A stretch of DNA of 24,462 nt from DAOTYH01 sp034435015 (GTDB taxonomy: Bacteria > Chloroflexota > Anaerolineae > Aggregatilineales > UBA3940). The notes below the pieces were generated by a model. That model saw only the letters and a program-made list of their open reading frames with translations, did not search any database and was not told the origin of the DNA. The stretch spans positions 1 to 24,462 of the forward strand of contig DAOTYH010000044.1 in assembly GCA_034435015.1 (NCBI GenBank), given 5' to 3'. Of this stretch, positions 6,037-13,966 are shown piece by piece. Position numbers and translations under genes: made by a program. Position 1 is the stretch's first letter, and each line of letters starts with the position of its first letter.

Positions 6037-7407
6037 ATGAGTGTTCCTCAAAAGCCACAGGTGACAACGGAGCAGTTGCTGGAGAAGGCCAAGAAACCTT
6101 CCGCTGATGCCATGCGCCTGCACCCGTTTTACCGGGGCAAGATACAGACAGCACTGCGTTGCCGTGTGCGCGACTTCAACGACTTTGCTATTTGGTACAC
6201 GCCGGGAGTGGCCGCTCCCTGCCGGGCCATCAAGGAGAACCCTGATCTGGTCTATGAGTATACCAGCAAATGGAACACGGTTGCGGTCGTCTCAGATGGG
6301 ACGCGCGTGCTGGGGCTGGGTGACATCGGCCCCAAGGCGGGGTTGCCGGTCATGGAGGGCAAGGCCCTGCTGTACAAATATCTGGGCGGCGTAGATGCTG
6401 TGCCGATCATGCTGGATACCAAAGACCCCGATAAGATCATTGATGCCGTGCTGATGCTTCAGCCCGCCTTTGGCGGAGTTAACTTGGAGGACATTGCTCA
6501 ACCCAAATGCTTCCGCATCCTTGATACATTGCGCGAGCAGGCCGAGATTCCGGTCTGGCATGATGACCAACAGGGTACGGCCTGTGTGACTCTGGCCGGG
6601 CTGATCAACGCGCTCAAAGTGGTGGGCAAACGCATTCAGGATGTCAAGATCGTTTTCTTCGGGGCAGGAGCCTCTAACGTGGCTTGTGCCCGCCTGATCT
6701 TTGCTTACGGGGCTGATCCGGCCAACTGCTTGATGCTCGACAGCAAGGGTATTCTGGGCAAGCACCGCACCGATCTATACCAGCGGCGGGCTGAGTTTGT
6801 GGCCAAATGGCACATCTGTGAGATCACCAATCCAAAGGAGATGAAGGGTGAACTGAGGGATGCGCTCAAGGGAGCCGATGTGCTGATCGCATTGTCCCAG
6901 TCTGGGCCGGACGTGATCAAGAAAGAATGGGTTACCCAGATGGCGAAAGATGCTATTGTCTTCGTGTGCGCCAACCCCATCCCGGAGATGTGGCCATGGG
7001 AGGCCAAAGAAGCGGGGGCAGTGGTGGTGGCCACAGGGCGGAGCGACTTCCCCAACCAGATCAACAACTCGCTGGGCTTTCCCGGTATCTTCCGTGGTAC
7101 GCTGGATGTACGTGGGCGTACGATCACAGACGAGATGGCCATTGCCGCGGCTGTTGAGCTGGCCAAGATGGCTGAAGAAAAGGGCCTGAGCGACGAGTAC
7201 ATTATTCCCAATATGGATGAATGGGAAGTCTTCCCGCGTGAAGCGGCGGCGGTAGCGATGAAAGCTATCGAACAGCGCATTGCCCGTGTGGAAGTAACCT
7301 ACGAGCAGGAACTTGAGCATGCTTCGGCCATGATCAAATCTGCGCGTGACATGACTCGTCTGTTGATGCAGGAAGGCTTTATCCCTGAAGCGGCTGATGA
7401 AGAGTAA
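6037..7407 (+). CDS. NAD(P)-dependent malic enzyme (oxaloacetate-decarboxylating)
   Basis: A 456-residue short-form malic enzyme that converts L-malate to pyruvate and CO2 with reduction of NAD(P)+. Family landmarks appear in order: YTPGVAAPC (54-62, catalytic Tyr), GLGDIGPKAGLPVMEGKALL (92-111, catalytic Lys109), the metal-ligand pair Glu151-Asp152 in NLEDIAQP and Asp176-Asp177 in WHDDQQGTA, then the dinucleotide fold GAGASN (209-214). The long phosphotransacetylase-like C-terminus of some bacterial enzymes is absent. Instead there is a charged helical tail (about 410-456). Cofactor preference is not decided here. AAGGAG lies about 11 bases before the ATG, slightly far. It is followed after 16 bp by the TrxR-like flavoprotein, with a terminator after that, so the two form an operon. 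Related names in databases include malate dehydrogenase (decarboxylating). Confidence 0.95.
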   Translation: MSVPQKPQVTTEQLLEKAKKPSADAMRLHPFYRGKIQTALRCRVRDFNDFAIWYTPGVAAPCRAIKENPDLVYEYTSKWNTVAVVSDGTRVLGLGDIGPKAGLPVMEGKALLYKYLGGVDAVPIMLDTKDPDKIIDAVLMLQPAFGGVNLEDIAQPKCFRILDTLREQAEIPVWHDDQQGTACVTLAGLINALKVVGKRIQDVKIVFFGAGASNVACARLIFAYGADPANCLMLDSKGILGKHRTDLYQRRAEFVAKWHICEITNPKEMKGELRDALKGADVLIALSQSGPDVIKKEWVTQMAKDAIVFVCANPIPEMWPWEAKEAGAVVVATGRSDFPNQINNSLGFPGIFRGTLDVRGRTITDEMAIAAAVELAKMAEEKGLSDEYIIPNMDEWEVFPREAAAVAMKAIEQRIARVEVTYEQELEHASAMIKSARDMTRLLMQEGFIPEAADEE

Positions 7408-7423
7408 GGGGGAGGAAATATCT

Positions 7424-8326
7424 ATGCGCGACTTGATTGTCGTCGGCGGGGGGCCGGCTGGCCTGACCGCTACCATGTACGCGATCCAGAAGGGACTGGA
7501 TGTCCTCATGATCTCGCGCGATCTGGGCGGCAAGACCAATTTTCACCTTCAGTTGCCGTTCGTTGAACGCCATATGGTGATCAACGGCGATGAGATCATC
7601 AACCGCTTCGTTCGTGAGATCGAGTATATTGATTTTGTGCGCACGATGGACAATGTGGAGCAGGTCGAACCCGTCAGCGGCGGCTATGCGGTCAAGCTGT
7701 CCAGCGGCAAGACCGAGCAGGCCCGTGCGCTGATCATTGCCACCGGCGCCAAGCCTCAGCTTCTTGATGTACCCGGCGAGCGCGAGTTCATGATGCGGGG
7801 GCTGTGCTATAGTGCCATCAGCTATGCCCAGTTGTTCATTGACCGGCAGGCAGTGGTGGTTGGCAGCGGCAAACTGGCTCTACGGGGCGTGGCCGAGCTG
7901 GCCCGTGTGGCCAAGCATGTGACGCTGGTCGCCTCGTCTTCCGATGAGATCAGTTCACCGCTGGCAGACAGACTCCGCGCCATGGAAAAGGTCGAGTTTC
8001 TGGTCGGCTATCAGGTCAAAGAAGTTAGAGGGGATATGTATGCCCGCAGTCTGATCGTGTCCAGGGAGGACGAAGATCGAGAGATCAAGGCCGACGCGAT
8101 CTTTGTCGAGATGGACCTGATCCCGCGTTCGGCGCTGGTCAAGGGGCTGGTTGATCTCGATGAGCAGGGGCGGATTAAGGTCAATGCCCGCAATGAGACC
8201 AGCGCGCCCGGCATCTTCGCGGCTGGCGATGTGACTGACATCTACCCGGAGCAGGTGCTGATCAGCATCGGGGAGGGTGCTAAGGCCGCGCTGAGCGCCT
8301 ATGAGTATTTGCTGATGCAGAAGTAA
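7424..8326 (+). CDS. thioredoxin-reductase-like FAD/NAD(P) flavoprotein lacking the CxxC
   Basis: A 300-residue two-dinucleotide-domain flavoprotein of the thioredoxin reductase fold. The FAD loop VGGGPAGL is at 7-14, the ATG motif at 106-108, a second nucleotide loop VVGSGKLALRG at 145-155, and the FAD-binding AAGDVTD at 266-272. The redox-active CATC of true thioredoxin reductases is missing; the equivalent segment reads GLCYSAIS (126-133) with one cysteine (Cys128). It therefore should not reduce thioredoxin by the standard mechanism. CxxC-less members of this fold include TrxR-type ferredoxin-NADP+ reductases, but those usually carry a C-terminal extension not seen here. The start is ATG 7424, preceded by GGGGGAGG; an upstream ATG at 7397 lies inside the malic enzyme gene. 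It is cotranscribed with malic enzyme, which yields NAD(P)H, a plausible electron source. I withhold the symbol trxB. Confidence 0.86.
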   Translation: MRDLIVVGGGPAGLTATMYAIQKGLDVLMISRDLGGKTNFHLQLPFVERHMVINGDEIINRFVREIEYIDFVRTMDNVEQVEPVSGGYAVKLSSGKTEQARALIIATGAKPQLLDVPGEREFMMRGLCYSAISYAQLFIDRQAVVVGSGKLALRGVAELARVAKHVTLVASSSDEISSPLADRLRAMEKVEFLVGYQVKEVRGDMYARSLIVSREDEDREIKADAIFVEMDLIPRSALVKGLVDLDEQGRIKVNARNETSAPGIFAAGDVTDIYPEQVLISIGEGAKAALSAYEYLLMQK

Positions 8327-8345
8327 GCCGGGTTACGTGCCCTTG

Positions 8346-8385
8346 ACAGAAGGCTGGAGAACATACTCCGGCCTTCTGTGGTTTT
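8346..8385 (+). terminator. rho-independent terminator of the malic enzyme operon
   Basis: The arms at 8346-8359 and 8366-8379 form a 14-bp stem (ACAGAAGGC...GCCTTCTGT with one T-G pair) around the loop AACATA, followed by GGTTTTG. It sits 20 bp after the flavoprotein stop and just before the MAT promoter. Confidence 0.88.
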
Positions 8386-8419
8386 GTGTAAACGTATGGC
8401 ATCCGTCAGGCAAGGTCTA

Positions 8420-8448
8420 TTGACAGCCTATTTCCCAAGTGGTAGACT
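8420..8448 (+). promoter_or_regulatory. sigma-70-type promoter of the riboswitch-MAT transcript
   Basis: A perfect TTGACA (8420-8425), a 17-bp spacer and TAGACT (8443-8448) form the best promoter in the window. Transcription would begin near 8455, giving a leader of about 240 nt that holds the SAM-I aptamer before the MAT start at 8696. Confidence 0.75.
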
Positions 8449-8492
8449 ACCGTGCAATCAACAATTTAATAGATGGCGAACACCAAAAACGC

Positions 8493-8605
<113 letters not shown>

Positions 8606-8619
8606 AGACGCCGAAATTG

Positions 8620-8683
8620 TCCTGTCGTGCGCCTCTTCTCAAAGGAGAGGCGCTAGTGGTTCAGCCGCTCAAGCGACAGGAGG
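8620..8683 (+). promoter_or_regulatory. riboswitch expression platform that can mask the Shine-Dalgarno sequence
   Basis: TCCTGTCG (8620-8627) is the exact complement of CGACAGGA (8674-8681), which overlaps the AGGAGG ribosome-binding site (8678-8683) of MAT. Inside this stem lies GCGCCTCT (8629-8636) / AGAGGCGC (8646-8653) and a small AGTGG/CCGCT hairpin (8655-8669). No T-run follows any stem, so this looks like control of translation rather than transcription termination. The P1 strands recur here: CCTCT at 8632-8636 and AGAGG at 8646-8650. SAM-bound and SAM-free folds could therefore exchange partners. The switching model is my inference. Confidence 0.65.
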
Positions 8684-8695
8684 AACTCAGTCTGT

Positions 8696-9886
8696 ATGAC
8701 CAAACGAAATATTGTAGTTGCTCATGCAACGGGAACGTGGATCGAGGATCGTCCGGTGGAGATCGTCGAGCGCAAAGGGATCGGCCATCCGGACAGTCTA
8801 TGTGACGGCATCGCCGAGCGTATCTCAGTTGAATATACCCGCTGGTGTATGGAGAACCTTGGCGCGCCGTTGCATCACAACTTTGACAAAGTCCAGCTTG
8901 TGGCAGGAGATGTGGAGGTCGGTTATGGTTATGGCGAGATGCTGAAGCCGATCCGCATCCAGATCGCCGGTCGCGGCACGCCCGTAGCGCCGGATGGCCG
9001 TAAAATCCCCATGGATACGATTGCCATCAACGCGGCTAAAGCCCACATCCGTGAGACAATGAAATATCTTGACCCGGACAGGCACTGCGTGATTGACAGC
9101 TACGCTGGACGCGGCGCGAGTGAACTGATTCACGCGGTGGAGAAGGTCACAGCTAACGATACCAGCTTCGGAGCGGCGCACTGGCCGCGTTCCGGGCTGG
9201 AGAACGCGGTTTATGAGACAGCCCAGTACATCAACTATGAGCTGATCAATCAGTTTCCGTTGGGCGAGGATGTCAAGGTGATGGGGGCGCGCACCGGCGA
9301 TAACATCGTATTGACCTGCGCTATCCCGTTCATTGCGCCGGCCATCCGGGATGCCAACGAATACGTCGAGGTCAAAGGAGCGGTGCGCAACGCCGTGCAG
9401 AACTTTGCCGCGAAACTGGACTCACGGAAGGTGCGTGTGGATGTCAACACCGCCGATGAGGATGGCACGCCTAACGTCTATTTGACGTTGACCGGCACCA
9501 GCGCCGAATGCGGCGATGACGGGTCAGTGGGGCGCGGCAACCGTGTCACCGGCATCATTGCTCCTTTCCGTGCCGCCTCACTTGAAGCCGCCGCCGGCAA
9601 GAATCCCATCAGCCATGTCGGCAAGATTTATAACGTCCTGGCCCTGCTGACGGCGCAGGACATCGTGGCAAATGTGCCGGCGGTGCGTGAGGCGCAGGTC
9701 TATATCCTGAGCCAGATCGGCAAGCCGCTGGATCAGCCGCTGGTGGCTACGGCGACGGTTACGACGCGCAATGGAGATTTGACCCCCGCCGTCCGCGCAG
9801 AGGTAGAGGCGGTCATTGATGACAACCTAGCCAAGGTCGCGCTTGTCCGTGAAAAGCTGGCCCGTATGGAGGTCAAGCTGTATTAG
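8696..9886 (+). CDS. mat: archaeal-type S-adenosylmethionine synthetase (methionine adenosyltransferase)
   Basis: A 396-residue enzyme of the archaeal AdoMet synthetase family (PF01941), making S-adenosylmethionine from methionine and ATP. It is not the usual bacterial MetK. The N-terminus has the archaeal-type signature VERKGIGHPDSLCDGIAE (24-41) with GIGHPDS at 28-34. Other blocks characteristic of the family are HNFDKVQLVAGDVEVGYG (61-78) and the glycine-rich GDDGSVGRGNRVTG near 277-290. The length is normal for the family. AGGAGG at 8678-8683 is 12 bases before the ATG, a little long. The gene stands alone between a SAM-I riboswitch leader and a downstream hairpin, so it is expected to be feedback-controlled by its own product. 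Archaeal-type MAT occurs in scattered bacteria, so transfer from archaea or loss of MetK is likely in this lineage. Confidence 0.96.
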   Translation: MTKRNIVVAHATGTWIEDRPVEIVERKGIGHPDSLCDGIAERISVEYTRWCMENLGAPLHHNFDKVQLVAGDVEVGYGYGEMLKPIRIQIAGRGTPVAPDGRKIPMDTIAINAAKAHIRETMKYLDPDRHCVIDSYAGRGASELIHAVEKVTANDTSFGAAHWPRSGLENAVYETAQYINYELINQFPLGEDVKVMGARTGDNIVLTCAIPFIAPAIRDANEYVEVKGAVRNAVQNFAAKLDSRKVRVDVNTADEDGTPNVYLTLTGTSAECGDDGSVGRGNRVTGIIAPFRAASLEAAAGKNPISHVGKIYNVLALLTAQDIVANVPAVREAQVYILSQIGKPLDQPLVATATVTTRNGDLTPAVRAEVEAVIDDNLAKVALVREKLARMEVKLY

Positions 9887-9940
9887 CGGACTGGAGGCAG
9901 TTGCGCATAAGCGGGGAGTAGGGATATAGTCAGAAGATAA

Positions 9941-9969
9941 GTGGGGGGATGGCGGTGCCGGCCCCCCAC
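9941..9969 (+). terminator. GC-rich hairpin after the MAT gene
   Basis: GTGGGGGG (9941-9948) pairs with CCCCCCAC (9962-9969) over 8 bp, with a small GGC/GCC helix in the loop. Only a weak AGTATTCC follows and there is no T-run. It lies 55 bp after the MAT stop and is placed as its terminator. Confidence 0.55.
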
Positions 9970-10029
9970 AGTATTCCTAAGACTGCCGATAGCGTCAACG
10001 GATAAGAGGTTTATTCAGAGGGGTAAGAA

Positions 10030-10581
10030 GTGGTCATTTATGAGCCGCAACAGGAAATCTGGGGGGACGTGCCCCTTGGGGACATGTTCTCTGATCTCGA
10101 CCCGTTCATCTACCTGTTGAAACTAGTCGAGTTAGGCCTGAAGCCGTTAGGTCAGTGGGCTGGCCCATTGACCGAGAAACAGCAGGCCATGCTGGCCGGG
10201 AGCGGGCTGGCGCGGGGGGTGTTGCGCCGTCTGCCGCCTGAGGGCGGCGAGATTGTCGTGACAATCTTCAGCCGGGATGCGGCGCTCGTTCGACAGCATG
10301 TCAACGCTTTTGACGGCGCTTCGTTGATCAGTTCACCTGAGCGGTTGCGTCTGGAAGGCGCGCATTTCGGGTATCCTTCATGTTGTGTTGAGAACTTCAT
10401 CATGCATGGCCAGAAACCCAATGGTTTGCCGCCTGAGGTACAGGGATTGCTCTTTCACTGGGCCTGCCCGGATTGTGTTCCCTCCAGACAACTGGCCGAA
10501 TCTTACCGGGTCGTGTACGATTCACTTCGGAATGGGAACGGACATCCTTATCCCCAGCAGGAAGGAGGGAACACAGAATGA
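10030..10581 (+). CDS. DUF483-like cysteine/histidine-containing protein
   Basis: A 183-residue cytosolic protein. The central block FGYPSCCVENF (113-123) resembles the conserved GYPxCCV segment I associate with DUF483, a family of unknown function known mainly from archaea. A second block, FHWACPDCVPS (142-152), adds a CxxC. Together Cys118, Cys119, His126, His143, Cys146 and Cys149 form a possible metal or cluster site. The N-terminal half (1-105) has no motif I know. The start is GTG at 10030, supported by AGGGG six bases upstream; no ATG fits better. The next gene overlaps the stop by four bases (ATGA), so a membrane partner is cotranslated. The family call comes from memory of the motif only. 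Confidence 0.62.
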   Translation: MVIYEPQQEIWGDVPLGDMFSDLDPFIYLLKLVELGLKPLGQWAGPLTEKQQAMLAGSGLARGVLRRLPPEGGEIVVTIFSRDAALVRQHVNAFDGASLISSPERLRLEGAHFGYPSCCVENFIMHGQKPNGLPPEVQGLLFHWACPDCVPSRQLAESYRVVYDSLRNGNGHPYPQQEGGNTE

Positions 10582-10985
10582 GTTACACCGCACACGATGA
10601 GAAGCGCTATCAGGTGCTTCGTGTTATCGGCACAGTGTATAAGGTGCTGGGCATAGTGGTAGCTGTATTGACCGTGTTGGCAGTGCTGGGAATCTGCATC
10701 AGCAGTGCGGCGGGGAGTGCGGCTATATCGCGCTTCCTCGGCTCTGGCTCGGGTGGGATGGGAATGGCTGGCGGGCTGGTCGTCGGCCTGATCGTGGGCC
10801 TGTTCGGTCTGCTGTACGGCTTGGTACTGTCAGTCACTCTGTACGGGCTGGGAGAGGGCATCTTTCTGATGCTGGCGCTGGAGGAAAACACCCGCGCAAC
10901 GGCCATGTTGCTGGAGCATCAGGGCCGCACTGTGATCCAGCCGCCGTCTCCCTCTGCTCCGCCTCCGCCGAGGCCAAAAGTCTAA
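10578..10985 (+). CDS. small two-helix membrane protein
   Basis: A 135-residue protein with two hydrophobic helices at about 17-42 and 64-94, a glycine/serine-rich link between them (GSGSGGMGMAGG), and a proline-rich C-terminal tail (QPPSPSAPPPPRPKV). The N-terminus (MSYTAHDEKRYQ) is short and charged, so both ends are probably cytoplasmic. I do not recognise a family. The ATG overlaps the stop of the DUF483-like gene as ATGA, with GGAGG about ten bases upstream inside that gene. A longer frame starting at 10473 within the upstream gene is rejected. The pairing suggests the two products act together, perhaps with this protein as a membrane anchor. Confidence 0.78.
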   Translation: MSYTAHDEKRYQVLRVIGTVYKVLGIVVAVLTVLAVLGICISSAAGSAAISRFLGSGSGGMGMAGGLVVGLIVGLFGLLYGLVLSVTLYGLGEGIFLMLALEENTRATAMLLEHQGRTVIQPPSPSAPPPPRPKV

Positions 10986-11012
10986 ATAAGTCTCTCGGAG
11001 AGGGTTACACAC

Positions 11013-11333
11013 ATGACATTAGGCACATTTCTGAGCATTGTCGGGTGGGTGATCACCGGCGGTATCGCGGGGTATATAGCTTCCCTGATACTCAAGGCCG
11101 AGCGGCAGGGCTGTCTTGTCAACGTGGCGCTGGGCATTGCAGGCGCGTTTGTGGGCGGTTTTGTGATCAGAAACTTCCTGCTTCCGAGCGGCTTCACCGG
11201 CTGGGGGCCTCTGGACACCGTGCTGAACGCTATCATCGGAGCAGTGATTATTTTGGTGGTAGTTGAGCTGGTCCTGCCCGGCAAGCAATTGGGAGTCCGT
11301 CGTGAGGAGGGCAGGCGCCGCCGCCGGCGTTAG
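11013..11333 (+). CDS. GlsB/YeaQ/YmgE-family stress-response membrane protein
   Basis: A 106-residue membrane protein of the transglycosylase-associated family (PF04226). The family pattern is visible: GWVITGGIAGYIASLIL (11-27), then CLVNVALGIAGAFVGGFV (34-51) and LDTVLNAIIGAVIILVVVEL (67-86), giving three glycine-rich helices. The tail is very basic (RREEGRRRRRR). Relatives are small stress-induced inner-membrane proteins whose biochemical role is not settled. GGAGAGGG lies upstream of the ATG. It is 27 bp after the two-helix protein on the same strand and probably ends that operon. Its stop overlaps the stop of the convergent 849-residue gene by four bases. Confidence 0.9.
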   Translation: MTLGTFLSIVGWVITGGIAGYIASLILKAERQGCLVNVALGIAGAFVGGFVIRNFLLPSGFTGWGPLDTVLNAIIGAVIILVVVELVLPGKQLGVRREEGRRRRRR

Positions 11334-13879
11334 TCCCACCGCATCTCGTCCTCTGCTCTGGCCATGTCCCCTAGCCGGCGGGCCAGCAGATTGACGGTCA
11401 AAGCATAGCTTTCGACGTAGTCCTGCGCCAGCTTGAAGGCCAGCCTGTCGTATCCTGCTTCGATCAGCGGGCCGACATGCGGGCGGAAGTCGCGCAGGCT
11501 GATGTGTATCTGCCCGCTGTCGTCTGTCAGGATTCCCCAGACCAGCGTTTTGGAACGTCCGTCATCTTTGGCGCTGGTGAAGCGGACCAGCGACGACCCG
11601 CGTGCCACACGCCCCACGTTGGAGAAAACTTCTTCTCCCTTTAACACTTCATTCAGCAGGCCGATGCGCTGGGGAATCTGGTCTAGCAGGTGGTGCATAG
11701 ACTCGGGCAAAAGCCCCACCAGCCTCAGAGTGGCTGTGTTGAAGCTCTCACCGCGCATGGCGATGCCCTTGATGGTATCCAGCGTTTGCCCGAAGATACG
11801 CAGGTAGGTAAAGAATCGTTTCCGTTGGCTGTCAAACTCATGCCAGAGGCCGTCATCCGGCTGGGTGGAGTGTTCTTCCAGCGCCGCTGTAGCCTGCAGG
11901 CAGGCTTCCAGCAGGCCGCTGATGGTATTGCGGAAGGTGGTCGGGAAGATGCGTTCGCGGGGGGCGATCAGGGAAGCGTCCATTGGGATCAGCAAGGCCG
12001 GGTTGATGCCGCCGGATGCCTTGAGCGAGGAAGCTACAACCTGCCTCAGCTCGTCCGGCAGGGCTAGTACCTCACTAGCCAGGTCAGGGGACGGCTGATA
12101 TTCGGCGGCGTGGAGCAGACGCCCCAGCAACAGCAGGTCGTTGATGGTCAGCATCACATAGTGACGGCGCAACAGACGGCGTGCTCGGTCCAAAGAGACC
12201 AGATCAACAGCCGCTGTTTCGGCTCCTGCCTCTACACTGCCTTCAGCGCGGTGTGAGGGCACAGCGGTCTCGAAAGCCGGCGAGCTGGTCAGGGTGAGCG
12301 GCTGAGGCGAGACCAAGACAGGGGCAGGCGCAGCCGCCCTCAGCCGCTGACACCATGCAATGGCCTGATTGGTCATGACCTCAGCCATTGCCATTCCCCA
12401 CAGCCCGTCAAAGAAGATGTGAGATTGGTCAAAGATAATGCTGTCGGCAGTCCGCATCACCGTCAGCGGATGATCGCCTATACCGCGGCGTGCCTTCTTC
12501 CGTAATGCCCCCAGCGGCTGATTGCGGTTCTGCTCATCCCAGTTAATCAAGATAGGGGCACGCCCCAGCGCACGTAAAGCCTCCTGAGTGGACTCGGGCA
12601 ACAGCGCCCGAAGCATTGCCTGCTGACTGCGGGGCGCTTCGATCAGGCGCAGGTCAATGGTAGTGCTGGAAGGGGGCCGTTGGGCCTGCATAATGTTTCT
12701 GAGCAGGCCTTTGAGCAGAGCCGGCTCAGGCGGTGCCAAGTAAGCGATTGGCTCTGAGGGGGCTTTGGGGCCGGCGTAATACAGCCAGCCTCCCTGAGCG
12801 GTCAGCGGCTTGCCGTGCGGATCGAGCGGCTTGCCCCGCCCATCAAAGCTGAGCGGCCAGCTCTTCCCGTCGGGGGTGAAGGCAAGAGGGCGGCCCTGCT
12901 CATCGTGGACGCATACATCGAACAGGTAAGTATGGCCGCGCCAGATCAAGCCGACTTTAGCCTCCCACAGCGGGATGGGGATACGCCGGTCGCTGTAGCG
13001 TCCCGGCTCCAGCGTGGCCAGCAAACTCATCTGACGTTGGAAGGCCGCCTGTTCAGCCTCGGCCAGCGCCGCTAGTTTCTCATTGAGTTCGGTTCGCGTG
13101 CCAGCCGGCAGGCGGTCAAGGTAGGGCTGGATGAATGTTTCAAAGGCAGAGCGCCGTTCTTCAGCGTAGGAGAAGCCTGCCGGAGCCGTATAGGGGCGGG
13201 TGGACTGCCAGTCCCGCAGAAGGGTGTTAAAGGGGTCCTGGCCTGCCAGCCCAAGACTCTCTGCCGCCTCGCGGATTAGCCGGAGCGTTGTCCATTCAGC
13301 CCACAGCACGCCGTTCAGTGCCTGTGTGTCGAACAGCGTGTAGATGGCCGTCATGATCCATGCCGCCATGTCATCAATCACGGTGGCCTGAGACGGACGC
13401 TCGCGGTGATAGGCGATGGTCTCGTTGGTATGACGGCCTGTATCCTCGCGCAGGCTGAGCTGGAGGTAGTACTGCCAGGTGCCTTCCGGGAAGGCGGCCT
13501 CGACATCCTTCCCGGCCAGCCGAAGGATGGTTTGGTAGGCAGACAGCACAACCGCCGGCCCGCCTACCAGAATGCTGTAGAGAGCATGAGGAACCAGGCT
13601 GGCTCCCTGAAATAGGGCGTTGATGTCGTCATCCGCACGCTGGCGTGTAACCTGTCGGCCTTTCAGGTTGATCAGGCCTGCCAGTATCAGGCCGGGCAGA
13701 TTCCCTGCTGGCAGAATGTGAGCGATCTCGTTCTTGAGCCGCTCGATCTCTTCAGGCCGCAGTCCTGACAGACGCACCAGCGTATCACTCTTGACCCGAT
13801 TCAGACTGAGCAGAGTGTTGTCGGTGCTTTCCTTGCGGTCAGCGGCGGACAGGTTAGCGAGAGCGCGTTGATCGATCAT
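11330..13879 (-). CDS. large protein of unknown function with an HxxxDG motif
   Basis: An 849-residue protein with no signal peptide or clear membrane helix. I do not recognise its family. The N-terminal region (about 1-260) is helical and contains LREDTGRHTNETIAYHRE (143-160). The middle (about 300-380) is beta-rich with a glycine/proline repeat-like stretch (FTPDGKSWPL, FDGRGKPLDPHGKPL). Residues 487-492 read HIFFDG within FDQSHIFFDGLWGMAMAE. HxxxDG is the active-site signature of the chloramphenicol acetyltransferase/condensation/carnitine acyltransferase superfamily. A remote acyltransferase relationship is possible, but one motif is weak evidence. The C-terminal third (about 560-849) is helical. 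The gene starts 87 bp after the pseudokinase-FGE gene and is probably cotranscribed with it. The start has only a weak GAAGAG site. Confidence 0.72.
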   Translation of the reverse strand: MIDQRALANLSAADRKESTDNTLLSLNRVKSDTLVRLSGLRPEEIERLKNEIAHILPAGNLPGLILAGLINLKGRQVTRQRADDDINALFQGASLVPHALYSILVGGPAVVLSAYQTILRLAGKDVEAAFPEGTWQYYLQLSLREDTGRHTNETIAYHRERPSQATVIDDMAAWIMTAIYTLFDTQALNGVLWAEWTTLRLIREAAESLGLAGQDPFNTLLRDWQSTRPYTAPAGFSYAEERRSAFETFIQPYLDRLPAGTRTELNEKLAALAEAEQAAFQRQMSLLATLEPGRYSDRRIPIPLWEAKVGLIWRGHTYLFDVCVHDEQGRPLAFTPDGKSWPLSFDGRGKPLDPHGKPLTAQGGWLYYAGPKAPSEPIAYLAPPEPALLKGLLRNIMQAQRPPSSTTIDLRLIEAPRSQQAMLRALLPESTQEALRALGRAPILINWDEQNRNQPLGALRKKARRGIGDHPLTVMRTADSIIFDQSHIFFDGLWGMAMAEVMTNQAIAWCQRLRAAAPAPVLVSPQPLTLTSSPAFETAVPSHRAEGSVEAGAETAAVDLVSLDRARRLLRRHYVMLTINDLLLLGRLLHAAEYQPSPDLASEVLALPDELRQVVASSLKASGGINPALLIPMDASLIAPRERIFPTTFRNTISGLLEACLQATAALEEHSTQPDDGLWHEFDSQRKRFFTYLRIFGQTLDTIKGIAMRGESFNTATLRLVGLLPESMHHLLDQIPQRIGLLNEVLKGEEVFSNVGRVARGSSLVRFTSAKDDGRSKTLVWGILTDDSGQIHISLRDFRPHVGPLIEAGYDRLAFKLAQDYVESYALTVNLLARRLGDMARAEDEMRWD

Positions 13880-13966
13880 ACTCTTCTAATTCTACCCGCT
13901 TATAGCGGCGGCGGGGCTAACAGTTCATTACAACGCCGGCAGGAGCAGGCAGGGGCTGACCTTTGC

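Noticed and set aside
6775..7539. 254-codon - strand frame
   Set aside because: Antisense to malic enzyme and the flavoprotein; His/Arg/Pro-rich shadow composition.
7424..8326. Calling the flavoprotein thioredoxin reductase (trxB)
   Set aside because: The redox CxxC is absent (CYSAIS in its place), so the standard reaction is not supported.
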